This document shows positions 46,779-55,133 of a stretch of 64,000 bases of DNA, piece after piece (positions within the stretch are counted from its first letter, which is position 1; each line of letters begins with the position of its first letter). Both the position numbers and the translations under genes were made by a program. Source of the stretch: Desulfobulbaceae bacterium (lineage in GTDB: Bacteria > Desulfobacterota > Desulfobulbia > Desulfobulbales > Desulfocapsaceae); NCBI GenBank assembly GCA_019163335.1, contig JAFLKM010000053.1, positions 113,174 to 177,173 of the forward strand, written 5' to 3'. The notes under the pieces were generated by a model. That model made no database searches, was not told the DNA's origin, and saw only the letters and a program-made list of their open reading frames with translations.

Positions 46779-48046
46779 GGCTCCTCGCCGAGACCAAAAG
46801 CAGCCCGGATCATCTCCACCTTGATATTGTTTTGATCCCTGCAACTCGCTTCTTTCAGATAGGTGAGGGGATCATGCAAGAGCTTTGAGCTGATCGATAA
46901 CGCCATTCTTTCAATGCACTTCTGTTCATCGGGGGTGAGGTGCAGGCGGCACAGGGTTCGTTCCAGCTCACCCTGACAGATATCATCGGCTTTTTTGCGG
47001 AGGGCTGCAATGGTTGGAACGACGGCAAGGCCATCCAGCCAGGCCTGAAATCTTAAGGCCTCTTCATCAACAATCCGTCGAGCCTTGATGGCCTCCTTGT
47101 CACGCTCTGACTTGTTGACTTCCACAACATTCTGTAAGTCGTCTATGTCGTAGAGATAGACATTGTCCAGATCATTGAGTCCTGGGTCCAGATCACGGGG
47201 CACCGCGATGTCGATAAAAAAGATCGGTTCATTGCGACGCGCCCGCATGATCGGTTTCATGTCTTGTTTATGGAGGATGATATTGGGCGCCCCGGTGGAG
47301 CTGATGACGATATCTGCTTGTTCAAGCTGGGGAAATAATTCCTCTAGGGAGGCAGCGCTGCCATTAAATCGTTTGGCCAGATCCATGGCCCTGGACAGTG
47401 TTCTGTTGACCACCACCACCTTGTGTACCCCCTGACCGACCAGATGTTCAGCGGCAAGTTCCGCCATCTCGCCTGCTCCGATAAGAAGGACCGTCTTATC
47501 TTCTATGGTGCCGAAGATCTTTTTCGCCAGTTCAACTGCCGCATAGCTGATGGAGACGGCAGAGGCGCCTATCTGGGTTTCACTGCGGACCCGTTTGGCG
47601 ACGGAAAAGGCCTTGTGGAGCAGCTTGTTCAGGATCGGACCGGTGTATTTGGACTCTGTGGCATGGCGATAGGCCTCTTTCAGTTGACCGAGGATCTGAG
47701 CTTCTCCCACAATCATCGAATCGAGGCTGGTGGCGACCATGAACAGGTGGTGCACGGCTTCGAGGTTGCGGTAGGTGTAAAGATAGTTCTGACGATGTTC
47801 CGGGGCGACGGAGGTGCCAAAAAGCAGTTCCGTGATATGGTCTTCCACCTGATCATTTTCTTGGGCAATCATGAGAATTTCTACCCTGTTACAGGTGGAA
47901 AGAAGGTAGCATTCCTTGCACCCGGCGATATCTCGCAGGGCGTGCAAAGGCTCTGCATACCCCTTGCCCAGGGCTAATTGCTCACGCACGGCAAGTGGGG
48001 TTGTTTTATGGTTAACCCCGAGGAGCAGGATAGTGTCACTGGGCAT
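46775..48046 (-). CDS. hemA: Glutamyl-tRNA reductase
   Basis: A 423-residue enzyme that reduces glutamyl-tRNA to glutamate-1-semialdehyde, the first committed step of C5 tetrapyrrole synthesis. The catalytic cysteine is in LLSTCNRVEIL; the NADPH-binding site is in VLLIGAGEMAELAAEHL; the C-terminal dimerisation helix is standard. It overlaps the ccsB 3' end by 11 bases. With the upstream siroheme synthase gene it supplies siroheme and heme for sulfite reductase and cytochromes. Confidence 0.97.
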   Translation of the reverse strand: MPSDTILLLGVNHKTTPLAVREQLALGKGYAEPLHALRDIAGCKECYLLSTCNRVEILMIAQENDQVEDHITELLFGTSVAPEHRQNYLYTYRNLEAVHHLFMVATSLDSMIVGEAQILGQLKEAYRHATESKYTGPILNKLLHKAFSVAKRVRSETQIGASAVSISYAAVELAKKIFGTIEDKTVLLIGAGEMAELAAEHLVGQGVHKVVVVNRTLSRAMDLAKRFNGSAASLEELFPQLEQADIVISSTGAPNIILHKQDMKPIMRARRNEPIFFIDIAVPRDLDPGLNDLDNVYLYDIDDLQNVVEVNKSERDKEAIKARRIVDEEALRFQAWLDGLAVVPTIAALRKKADDICQGELERTLCRLHLTPDEQKCIERMALSISSKLLHDPLTYLKEASCRDQNNIKVEMIRAAFGLGEEP

Positions 48047-48866
48047 AGCTGTGGATACCTCCGAGCAGAAAGGTCACTCCCCAGAGGGTAAAAAGGACGG
48101 AGGAAAACCCGATGATGGCCATAACGGCTGCCCGTTTACCCCGCCACCCGGCGGAAAAACGCTGATGAATCTGCGCGGCGTAAAGAAACCAGGTGATCAG
48201 CGACCAGGTCTCTTTGGGGTCCCAGTGCCAGTAAGTTCCCCAGGCTTGACGGGCCCATATGGAGCCGGTGATGATGCCAAGGGTCAGAAGAACAAAACCG
48301 ATGGCCAGGCAATGGCTGTTGAGTTGATCAAGGGCATCCAGTGAGGGCAGTCGGGTGAAAAAGAAGCCAAATCGCTTGCTTTTCAGCTCGTGTTCCTGCA
48401 GGAGATACATGATCCCCCCACAAAAGGCGAGGGCCAGAAAACCATAGGAGATAACCGCAATTCCGGCATGTACCGGCAACCACAGGCTTTGAAGGGCTGG
48501 CGCCAAAGGATTGATGGCGCGGGGTGAGATGCTTGCAATCAGGAGCAGAATACAAACAAAGGCAGTGATAAAAAGGCCGAAGTTCTTGACGGTATATCGC
48601 CAGCGGAAGGAAAGGTAGGCCCAGGTCACCGACCATGCAAAAAAGACGATGGTTTCATGTTGTGAGGTGATGGGCGTATATCCGGCCTCGAGATAACGAA
48701 GGAGAATATAGAGCGTCTGCAATACCCCGGCGGCAAGAAGGGCTTGTCTGGCAAGATGGCGGAGTCTTTCCCGTTGATTGACAAAAAAGACGCCATACAC
48801 GACCAGGGCCAGAAGGCTTGTCCCCAGAACCATATAAAAAAGAAAATGACTTGTTTCATCCATCAT
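48036..48866 (-). CDS. ccsB: Cytochrome c maturation protein CcsB/CcsA (HemX-like)
   Basis: A 276-residue multi-pass membrane protein with about eight hydrophobic segments. The heme-binding tryptophan-rich motif WGTYWHWDPKETWSLITW identifies the heme-handling (WWD) family, and conserved histidines lie in the flanking loops (LPVHAGIAVISYGF, QIHQRF). System II maturation uses CcsA with a ResB-like partner; that partner is not in this window. The position next to hemA also fits HemX, a regulator of HemA level, so both readings remain. Confidence 0.88.
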   Translation of the reverse strand: MMDETSHFLFYMVLGTSLLALVVYGVFFVNQRERLRHLARQALLAAGVLQTLYILLRYLEAGYTPITSQHETIVFFAWSVTWAYLSFRWRYTVKNFGLFITAFVCILLLIASISPRAINPLAPALQSLWLPVHAGIAVISYGFLALAFCGGIMYLLQEHELKSKRFGFFFTRLPSLDALDQLNSHCLAIGFVLLTLGIITGSIWARQAWGTYWHWDPKETWSLITWFLYAAQIHQRFSAGWRGKRAAVMAIIGFSSVLFTLWGVTFLLGGIHSYAQ

Positions 48867-48944
48867 GGGTTTTCAGGGTAAGAAATGAAAAGGGATGAAC
48901 ATCAGCAGAAGAGAGTAAAATACAAGCTAAGGTACGATATGTGC

Positions 48945-49634
48945 TTATTCCTTTTGCAACATCTGGATCAAAGAAGCCACATTAATGTCACGGGGCAGAA
49001 TTTCGAACAGTTTTTCATGCAGCCGCGTCCACTCTTTTTCCTTGAGAAGATCAATAATCCTGGTTTTGAGGATTTTTTCAAGCAGCAGCTTTTGCCTTTC
49101 CTGAGAAGCAGCCTGGCCCACTGTCAGTTGCCGGATCAGGGAAAGCAGTTTTACCAGATAACCATACTCTGGTCCATACTGCAATTCCAGTTCTTTACGA
49201 ATGGTGGCGGCAAGGGCCGGGCTGCCACTACCGGTTGAAATAGAGATCAGCAAGTCGCCTTGACGGACAGTGGCGGCAGTTTGAAAGGTACAGGCCTGGG
49301 GATTGTCGCCAATATTTACAGGGATTCCCAGCTCTAAGGCCTCTGTTTGAATCTGCTCCTGGATCGCCGGACAATCAGTCAAGGCAAAGGCAAGGGTTGC
49401 TCCCTGTAAATCGCCGTGTAGATATGGCCGGGGTATCCATTCCAGTTTCTGTTGGTCATAGAGCTGTTGCACCCCGGCTGAGAGCTCCGGGCTGACAACC
49501 CGGACTCGTGGGGCACAGCACAGAAGGGCATTTATTTTGCGCGCAGCCACGGTGCCGGCACCTATGATCACACAGAGCTTACCGCTGATGTTCAGATTGA
49601 TGGGATACAAGGCCATGGCTTTTTGGTGAATCAC
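48945..49634 (-). CDS. Precorrin-2 dehydrogenase/sirohydrochlorin ferrochelatase (CysG-N/SirC type)
   Basis: A 229-residue protein (GTG start overlapping the upstream stop, or ATG at 49616). The N-terminal NAD-binding fold is LCVIIGAGTVAARKINALL, followed by LAFALTDCPAIQEQI and PVNIGDNPQACTFQTAATV, the CysG N-terminal/Met8 signature. It oxidises precorrin-2 and may insert iron to make siroheme. The methyltransferase half of CysG is absent, as usual in anaerobes. It is placed just upstream of ccsB-hemA. Confidence 0.92.
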   Translation of the reverse strand: MIHQKAMALYPINLNISGKLCVIIGAGTVAARKINALLCCAPRVRVVSPELSAGVQQLYDQQKLEWIPRPYLHGDLQGATLAFALTDCPAIQEQIQTEALELGIPVNIGDNPQACTFQTAATVRQGDLLISISTGSGSPALAATIRKELELQYGPEYGYLVKLLSLIRQLTVGQAASQERQKLLLEKILKTRIIDLLKEKEWTRLHEKLFEILPRDINVASLIQMLQKE

Positions 49635-50335
49635 ACCTTTTTGCGGGACAGACGATTAACAATAATGGTGATGGCCTGATCCTGTTTTTTGAGCACCTGT
49701 TTGGCAATGGTGATATCGAAATCTTCTTTTGCCAGATCAAGAAAAATGGGCAGGCTCCGGCGGGTGGCGTCATGGGCTAGATAGATGAAGCCCTCCGGTT
49801 TGAGGTATTTCTTGAATACATTGAGCAGGGGAATAAAAAAATCTTCGCGAAACAGGATCTCTGCTCCTATCAGGAAGTCAAACGGGGCCAGATCGGGCGG
49901 ATTCAGCCAGTCAAGATGGGTGAAGGTGATATTGTGCAGGCCGGAGGCAGCAGCACTCACCCTTTGAAAATCCATGATCATCGCTTCATAGTCGGAAATA
50001 GTGACATCGAACCCGGCGGCGGCAGCGGCAAGGCCAGGTGCACCCAGCCCTGCTCCCACCTCAAGGACGCTTTTTCCCTTGGGATCGGGTAGTCGGTTCA
50101 TGACATATGAAAGCACCATGGCTGCTTCCCAGAGTTTCACCCAGAAAGGAAACTCTGAGACATTGGCGAAGGGGTCTTTGCCCTCAAGTATTTCCTCGAT
50201 GTCGGCTATTTTCAGAAGACGCAGGGTGTTGCCTCCCACCTTCAGGCGATCGAAGGTGAGTTTGTATCTGCTCCTGATCTTATTGTAGAGTTCCCGTTCC
50301 TGTTCAGGGAAGGTTCGAATATCCATGGTGTTCAA
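49631..50335 (-). CDS. SAM-dependent methyltransferase (METTL/NNMT-like)
   Basis: A 234-residue methyltransferase (start 50335, or MDIRT at 50326). Motif I is VLEVGAGLGAPGLAAAAAG; strand 4 is DFLIGAEILFREDFF; the N-terminal part has PFWVKLWEAAMVLSYVMNRL, typical of the protein-lysine-methyltransferase-like METTL group. The substrate is unknown. It is the first gene of the siroheme-heme run, and its stop overlaps the next gene's GTG start. Confidence 0.85.
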   Translation of the reverse strand: MNTMDIRTFPEQERELYNKIRSRYKLTFDRLKVGGNTLRLLKIADIEEILEGKDPFANVSEFPFWVKLWEAAMVLSYVMNRLPDPKGKSVLEVGAGLGAPGLAAAAAGFDVTISDYEAMIMDFQRVSAAASGLHNITFTHLDWLNPPDLAPFDFLIGAEILFREDFFIPLLNVFKKYLKPEGFIYLAHDATRRSLPIFLDLAKEDFDITIAKQVLKKQDQAITIIVNRLSRKKV

Positions 50336-50424
50336 GGTACTGAAAGATGTGGTTGTCCCTTGAGAAGGGTTGTAATGGTTTCTGGTAAAGGCCGATCATA
50401 GAAGATTTCCAAGGGAAAAAAAGA

Positions 50425-50454
50425 GGGGCTGATTGATAAACTTCAATCAGCCCC
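50425..50454 (-). terminator. Rho-independent terminator upstream of the methyltransferase gene
   Basis: A perfect 12-bp stem (GGGGCTGATTGA, 50425-50436 with 50443-50454) has a 6-base loop. Read on minus it is followed by TCTTTTTTT. It would end a transcript that contains the small exported-protein gene and element copy B, or a separate small RNA from this region. Confidence 0.85.
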
Positions 50455-50568
50455 TGAAACTAACGTAAGTCCTTGTAATAAGAAGTACAGCTTTGTTTCC
50501 TTGGTAACAACGACAAAAAGAAGTTGTGATAAAATCGTTACAAAGACAAAGAATATTTTACTGACTTA

Positions 50569-50637
50569 CAGATTATTTTCTTGTTTTCTTTAAGAAAATA
50601 ATCTGCGAAAGGCACTTATCCCGTTCGTCGGGGTTAT
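50569..50637. repeat. Conserved hairpin-bearing element, copy B
   Basis: The core at 50598-50637 matches copy A at 36 of 40 bases. Here CAGATTATTTTCTT (50569-50582) pairs perfectly, over 14 bases, with 50592-50605, giving a long AT-rich hairpin next to the CCCG/CGGG hairpin. The element lies between the small exported-protein gene and a strong minus-strand terminator. The remaining sequence from 50338 to 50678 shows no gene. Confidence 0.7.
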
Positions 50638-50678
50638 AAAACAGTTGTAACACGCAGCGTATGTCTATTGGAGTATGA

Positions 50679-50912
50679 CTAGCAACCTTCAATGGCCTTT
50701 TTCTTGGCCGCGGCTACTTTGCCATCTTTGATCGTTACCTTGTCACCAACCTTGGCGGCACCCTCAGCCGTCATCTCTTTTCCATCTTCGCAGGTGACGG
50801 TTACTTTGGTACCATCAACGGCTTTAACTTTCCCTGAGCAGGCAAAGGAAGAAGTAGCGGCACACACCATGAAAGACAAAGCGACAACAACAGACACGAT
50901 TCCCTTTTTCAT
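50679..50912 (-). CDS. Small exported protein of unknown function
   Basis: A 77-residue protein with a signal peptide (VSVVVALSFMVCAATSSFA). The mature part is a tiny beta-rich domain with valine/lysine-rich repeats (GKVKAVDGTKVTVTCEDGKE, then VGDKVTIKDGKV) and three cysteines, including the last residue. It is preceded by AAAGGAG and a promoter-like sequence. The pattern resembles one small OB-like or DUF5666-like strand repeat, but no family is certain. Confidence 0.7.
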   Translation of the reverse strand: MKKGIVSVVVALSFMVCAATSSFACSGKVKAVDGTKVTVTCEDGKEMTAEGAAKVGDKVTIKDGKVAAAKKKAIEGC

Positions 50913-50972
50913 TTTTTGACTCCTTTAAATAGGGTTTTTTCTTATCTGGATTTCTCCAGGATTTATAAAATA

Positions 50973-51000
50973 AATATAAAAAAAATCTACTAATTGCCAA
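50973..51000 (-). promoter_or_regulatory. Sigma-70-like promoter for the small exported protein
   Basis: On minus, TTGGCA (50995-51000) and TATATT (50973-50978) are separated by 16 bases in an AT-rich stretch, about 60 bases upstream of the ATG at 50912. Confidence 0.45.
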
Positions 51001-51030
51001 GGCGTCTGTCAAATAAAAATCAAAGAAAGG

Positions 51031-51534
51031 TTAATTCATTATTTGCTTGATATCCCGTTCTAAGATTGAGTGAGGAATATAGCCTGGATATTTTTTCACA
51101 ACATTTCCCTCTTTGTTGACCAGAAATGAGGTGGGGATGCCGACGATTCCCCCAAAGTTCTGGGCAGTGCTCTCATCCGCCATTAAAACAGGGTAGTTAA
51201 TGGAGCGATTTTTGACGAGCTTGGCGACTACAGCGGCTCCTCCCTGGTCCACGGACATTGCAATGACCGAAAAATTATCCTTGGCGAAGTGTTGGTGCAG
51301 TTCAATCAGGGTCGGAATTTCTTGCATGCAAGGGGGGCACCAGGTTGCAAAAAATGTTATAAGCAGGGTTTTGCCTTTAAAGGCCGAACTGTCAACGGCG
51401 GTACCACTGACGGCATCCGGGAGAATGAAGGAGGGCATTCTGGTTGCGGCGTAGCCTGAACTAATGGAGACAAGCAGGAGGATGGTCGTGATGCAGGCTG
51501 TTTTTTTGATAAAATTGTTAAAAAAGATTTTCAT
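51031..51534 (-). CDS. TlpA/ResA-like periplasmic thioredoxin
   Basis: A 167-residue protein with an N-terminal signal/anchor (ACITTILLLVSISSGYA) and a thioredoxin-fold domain carrying WCPPC in FFATWCPPCMQEI, plus the cis-proline region GIPTSFLV. TlpA/ResA proteins reduce periplasmic disulfides, often apocytochrome c cysteines, which would fit the CcsB system encoded nearby; that partner link is inference. The start at 51534 has GGAG upstream; a longer frame to 51564 is less likely. Confidence 0.9.
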   Translation of the reverse strand: MKIFFNNFIKKTACITTILLLVSISSGYAATRMPSFILPDAVSGTAVDSSAFKGKTLLITFFATWCPPCMQEIPTLIELHQHFAKDNFSVIAMSVDQGGAAVVAKLVKNRSINYPVLMADESTAQNFGGIVGIPTSFLVNKEGNVVKKYPGYIPHSILERDIKQIMN

Positions 51535-51591
51535 GGACAGGACTCCGGAGATAATGAAAAACATTGAACGAAAACACCATTACTTGGGGAT

Positions 51592-51619
51592 ACCATAGGG
51601 TATTTGTCCAGAAAGTCAA
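51592..51619 (-). promoter_or_regulatory. Sigma-70-like promoter for the TlpA-like gene
   Basis: On minus, TTGACT (51614-51619) and TATGGT (51592-51597) are separated by 16 bases, about 58 bases upstream of the ATG at 51534. Confidence 0.45.
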
Positions 51620-51980
51620 TCAGAAAGCATGGGCGGGGGTGACCTCATCCTTGAGCGCATTAAAGTCCTCTTCGTTTTGCCGGGGAGTGCTTTTAAGATG
51701 ATGTGGCTAAATAAATAGTATGGTACATTTGCTTTTTTTTCAGGAGCCTTTAACGTTGATCTTCTGTATTAAGATCAAGGCCTGAGGGAATCCATCGCAG
51801 GAAGTTGCGGTAGGGGGCCCAGATAGAGGGAAAGTACCTTTTTCTATCGCAAAATAATAAGCGAAAGGATAATGATATTAAGTTTTATTATGTTGTTTTG
51901 TCATTGTAAGGTGGTCTTTTTTTGATGAAAAATAATGGCTGGTGGATCATTTTTTATTCTTTTTAATGCAAGGTGCCCCT
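51620..51980. other. Intergenic region upstream of the SurA-like gene
   Basis: About 360 bases without a credible gene, separating the divergent TlpA-like and SurA-like genes. The right half is AT-rich (51840-51960) and should contain the plus-strand promoter. No clear structured element was identified. Confidence 0.5.
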
Positions 51981-53003
51981 ATGAATATCTTTTCAGGTAT
52001 GCGTCGCTCTCTTAGAACTTTTTCCGCTGTTATCATACTCTGTGCTTTACTCCTTGTCTGTCCTGGCAAAGGGCAGGCTGAGTTAGTGGATCGGGTCGTC
52101 GCCGTTGTGAATGACGATGTGATTACGATGTCTGATGTTAATGATGAGGGAAAGGCTTTTTTTCAGAAAATTACGGAACAGGCCCCCTCCAATGAGCTCT
52201 CCGGAGCTCTCAGGCGTGCCAGGGAAGACGTGCTGAACGGATTGATAGATAAAAAGCTGATTTCCCAGGAGGCTGCAAAGCAGAAGGTCGCTATCTCGGA
52301 CGATGAACTCAATGCCGCCTTCAAGCAGATGAGTGTCAGCAATCAGATGAGTCCGGAGCAGTTTCGTGATCAATTAAAAAAAGTTGGCATGACCGAGGCG
52401 GTCTATCGGGAAAATTTGCGCAATCAGATGTTGCAGAGCAAGTTGCTCAACTATGAGGTACGCTCCAAGATTATCATCACCGACGACATGATCCTTGATT
52501 ACTACGATACCCATTATACTAAACAGGTTGGTGAGGGGGGGTATTATCTCCTGCAGATGGGGTTTGTCGCTAAAAAAGACTCGCAGAGTTCTGGGAAGGT
52601 CGATGCGGCTTCCAAGCTTGAGGCCAAAAAAAGAGCGGAGCGGGTGCTGAGTCTGGTTGAAAGCGGCCAGGATTTTTCCAGTTTGGCTAAAAAGTTTTCC
52701 GACCTTCCATCGGCTGCCGATGGGGGCAATATCGGTACATTTAAGGAAGATGAAATGGCCGAGAATATGAGGGCTGCGGTGACTTCCTTGACCCCCGGAC
52801 AGGTCAGTAAGCTGGTGGAAACGGAGGATGGATATCAGTTTTTTAAACTTCTCTCCAGCCAGGAAGGAGGGGTTGTCGTTCAAGCCCCATATGATTCGGT
52901 AAAAGAAGAGATTAAAAAGACGCTTTACGACGAAAAGCTGAAAGCGGAATTTGAAGCCTGGGTCAAAAAGATTAAAGACGCCGCGTATATTAAAAAGATG
53001 TAA
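51981..53003 (+). CDS. surA: SurA-like periplasmic chaperone/peptidyl-prolyl isomerase
   Basis: A 340-residue protein. After a signal peptide (VIILCALLLVCPGKGQA) the SurA N-terminal domain (LVDRVVAVVNDDVITMSDV) and a helical region are followed by one parvulin domain (AERVLSLVESGQDFSSLAKK, then FKEDEMAENMRAAV and LTPGQVSKLVETEDGYQFF). It helps outer-membrane proteins fold. It has one PPIase domain where E. coli SurA has two. The ATG at 51981 fits the signal peptide. recO follows 18 bases later. Confidence 0.9.
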   Translation: MNIFSGMRRSLRTFSAVIILCALLLVCPGKGQAELVDRVVAVVNDDVITMSDVNDEGKAFFQKITEQAPSNELSGALRRAREDVLNGLIDKKLISQEAAKQKVAISDDELNAAFKQMSVSNQMSPEQFRDQLKKVGMTEAVYRENLRNQMLQSKLLNYEVRSKIIITDDMILDYYDTHYTKQVGEGGYYLLQMGFVAKKDSQSSGKVDAASKLEAKKRAERVLSLVESGQDFSSLAKKFSDLPSAADGGNIGTFKEDEMAENMRAAVTSLTPGQVSKLVETEDGYQFFKLLSSQEGGVVVQAPYDSVKEEIKKTLYDEKLKAEFEAWVKKIKDAAYIKKM

Positions 53004-53021
53004 CAAGCTTCCCCGGCTAGT

Positions 53022-53972
53022 ATGTCCCCTACGAGTAAAGAGACTGCTGCGATAGTCCTGGATTGTCAAGACCATGGCGAGTCGGATCAGATCGTCACTT
53101 TTTTTTGCGAGGATATCGGTCGGATGACGGGTATTGCCAAGGGGGCAAAACGGAGTCAAAAGCGCTTTGTCAACAAGCTGGAACTCTTCAGTTCCCTGCG
53201 CCTTCGTTATACGGAGTCCAGAAGAAGTAACCTGGTCTTCATTGCTGAGGCGGAGCTTGTGGACAGTTTCCTCCGTCTGCGCCAGAATATGTCTCTGTAC
53301 ATGGCGGCCACGGTTATTCGTGAGCTGACTTTGTCTGCAACCCGTGATCTGGAAGGGGACGATGGTTTTTTTGCGCTTCTGCAATGGGGGTTGCGGGCAA
53401 TGGATGGGCAGCGGCCCCACTCAAGTCGGGACCTCCCTTGTCACAAACGGCTGCACTTGAACGCTCGTTCCTCTGTCATTCCTGGCGGCGGCCCCAGGAT
53501 CAGCCGGCCCTCCCTGGTTGGTGTTGCTGGCCGGCGTCCACTCTGTACCCATTCCTGGAACGAAGGCCATTCGGCCCTTCCTGTCCAGCGCTCCGTGATG
53601 AATATCCTGGCTCTGTTTCAGATAAAATTTTTTGAGCAGATAGGCTACAGGCCCAATCTGGATTCCTGTCTGCGATGTCATCAGCCCTTTAGCGTCGCTC
53701 AGGAGTATGGTTTTGACAGCAGAGGAGGGGGGATAGTCTGTGGCAGGTGTCAGAAGGAGCAGGGGCAAGCTTCGGCGATAGCCCTTTCCCGGGGAACGAT
53801 CAAGATCCTGGCATCAGCACAGAACCAGCCGCTGCATCGCCTGCACTGTCTGCAACTTTCAGGTTCCGGCCTGCGCGAAGCCCTTTCTTTTTTAACGCAT
53901 TACGGACATCATTTATTGCAGCGAGAGATTTGTTCCTTGAAGCCCTTCAGTGATCTGCGCTGGCAGGGTTGA
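53022..53972 (+). CDS. recO: DNA repair protein RecO with an in-frame insertion
   Basis: A 316-residue protein, roughly 60 longer than usual. The N-terminal OB-fold is normal (AIVLDCQDHGESDQIVTFF), and the C-terminal zinc finger is CLRCHQPF with CGRCQKEQ. Between ALLQWGLRAMDG and ILALFQIKFFEQIGY, where typical RecO has a short helix link, about 63 residues are inserted. The insert reads like translated repeat DNA (proline, arginine, serine and glycine-rich) and includes SSVIPGGGPRI. RecO loads RecA onto SSB-coated DNA; whether this form works is unknown. Confidence 0.88.
   Translation: MSPTSKETAAIVLDCQDHGESDQIVTFFCEDIGRMTGIAKGAKRSQKRFVNKLELFSSLRLRYTESRRSNLVFIAEAELVDSFLRLRQNMSLYMAATVIRELTLSATRDLEGDDGFFALLQWGLRAMDGQRPHSSRDLPCHKRLHLNARSSVIPGGGPRISRPSLVGVAGRRPLCTHSWNEGHSALPVQRSVMNILALFQIKFFEQIGYRPNLDSCLRCHQPFSVAQEYGFDSRGGGIVCGRCQKEQGQASAIALSRGTIKILASAQNQPLHRLHCLQLSGSGLREALSFLTHYGHHLLQREICSLKPFSDLRWQG
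53406..53595 (+). repeat. Probable repeat insertion inside recO
   Basis: About 190 bases that interrupt the RecO family alignment without breaking the frame. The segment is GC-rich with inner palindromes (CCGGCC and GGCCGG at about 53501-53532) and CATTCCTGG twice (53478 and 53550 areas). The phrase tgtcattcctgg resembles the start of dispersed repeats that encode SVIP-type peptides in proteobacteria; that resemblance is recall, not a search result. Confidence 0.55.
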
Positions 53973-54015
53973 GCCGCACGCAATATCAGGAAAAGGAGGG
54001 AAATCGCTGAAGGGC
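53942..54015. terminator. Long-range inverted repeat between convergent recO and birA
   Basis: GCCCTTCAGTGAT (53942-53954, inside the recO 3' end) pairs with 54003-54015 with one mismatch across 48 bases. Placed between convergent genes it may form a bidirectional end structure, but the loop is large. Confidence 0.35.
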
Positions 54016-54027
54016 CCGGTAGCCTAG

Positions 54028-54969
54028 TTATGCTTTAAGATATTGTAACTCCCCACTATGTTCAATAATTTCCGTGCCGTCGTTCAATCGCATGACGATG
54101 GCCCCATCGCTGTTTATCCCGGTTACAACTGCTTCATATAAAGGCTTTTGCTGAATATCATATCCGTAGAGAACCTTTTTCCCGATGGTGTCGGATAGCT
54201 TTTTCCATTGATCAAGCAGGAGATGAGCAGTCTGATTTTCCTGATCCTCTGCCCCCTCCCAACGGTGGAGTTCGCGTTCTTCCTCATGACAGAGAAGTCC
54301 GATGTTCCAGGCCAATTTGGCCAGAAAAGAAAGGGTGAAGTCCGGTAAGCTTACCGGGCCGTCAAGAATCCGGCTGAGAGAAATGGCATTATCGGTCAGC
54401 TCAGCCGGAAAAGAGTTGTTATTGACGTTGATTCCAAAGCCAAGCAGGTGAAACGCCTCACCGTAGCGGGGGCCGCGAAAGCTTTCCACCAGGAAGCCGG
54501 CAAGTTTTTGTCCGCGTACCAGGACATCGTTCACCCAGCGGACATGGGCCTCGTGGACGCCAAGACCGCGAACGGCCTCACAGCAGGCAATGCCCAAGGC
54601 AAGGGGTAACAGGGTTCTGGCCCGGGTGAGAAATGTGTCGGCCAGGATCATGCTGCCCCAAAGCCCGCCTGGCGGGGCATGCCAGCTGCGGGCAAAGCGG
54701 CCTTTCGAGTGAATCAGGGTGTCAGCAAGAATAACGGTCCCGCTGATGACTGATGTTCCCTGCGATTCAGCGTCAGTGATATGGCGGCGAGCATGCTCCA
54801 TGGTTCGCTCCAGAGAGGAGTGGCATTGGATCGCCGAGCCGACAAAGGCTCCATAACGAAGGATTGTTTCGGGGGGTGGCAACCGGAGACTCTTTTTGCG
54901 CTCAGAGAGCTCACGTGTCCAGAGATATTCCTGGAGAGAGGCTGGATGGAGGGAATTGTTTGCCGTCAT
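54028..54969 (-). CDS. birA: Biotin-protein ligase (BirA without the DNA-binding domain)
   Basis: A 313-residue ligase. The biotinyl-AMP loop is SKGRFARSWHAPPGG, the catalytic lysine region is VRWVNDVLVRGQKLAGFLVES, and the C-terminal SH3-like domain has GAIVMRLNDGTEI. A helix-turn-helix is not evident, so it is a monofunctional enzyme. It is followed upstream by a biotinyl-domain protein gene on the same strand, a likely substrate. Confidence 0.9.
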   Translation of the reverse strand: MTANNSLHPASLQEYLWTRELSERKKSLRLPPPETILRYGAFVGSAIQCHSSLERTMEHARRHITDAESQGTSVISGTVILADTLIHSKGRFARSWHAPPGGLWGSMILADTFLTRARTLLPLALGIACCEAVRGLGVHEAHVRWVNDVLVRGQKLAGFLVESFRGPRYGEAFHLLGFGINVNNNSFPAELTDNAISLSRILDGPVSLPDFTLSFLAKLAWNIGLLCHEEERELHRWEGAEDQENQTAHLLLDQWKKLSDTIGKKVLYGYDIQQKPLYEAVVTGINSDGAIVMRLNDGTEIIEHSGELQYLKA

Positions 54970-55133
54970 GGCGGGAGTATGTTTTCAGGTGGTCAGTGCC
55001 TTTCAGATGTGATATGCGCAGAAACGTTCAGCCGTAAGGGCTCCCTGTTAGTTCTGAAGTTTCTGGGGGATCAGCAAATGGCGGGAGCAGGAAGGGGGAG
55101 ATGGCCTGAATGTATATCTGGCTTGGAGTTGTT

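Noticed and set aside
52374..53420. A 348-codon open frame on minus across surA and recO
   Set aside because: It is antisense to two recognised genes, has no ribosome site and resembles no known protein.
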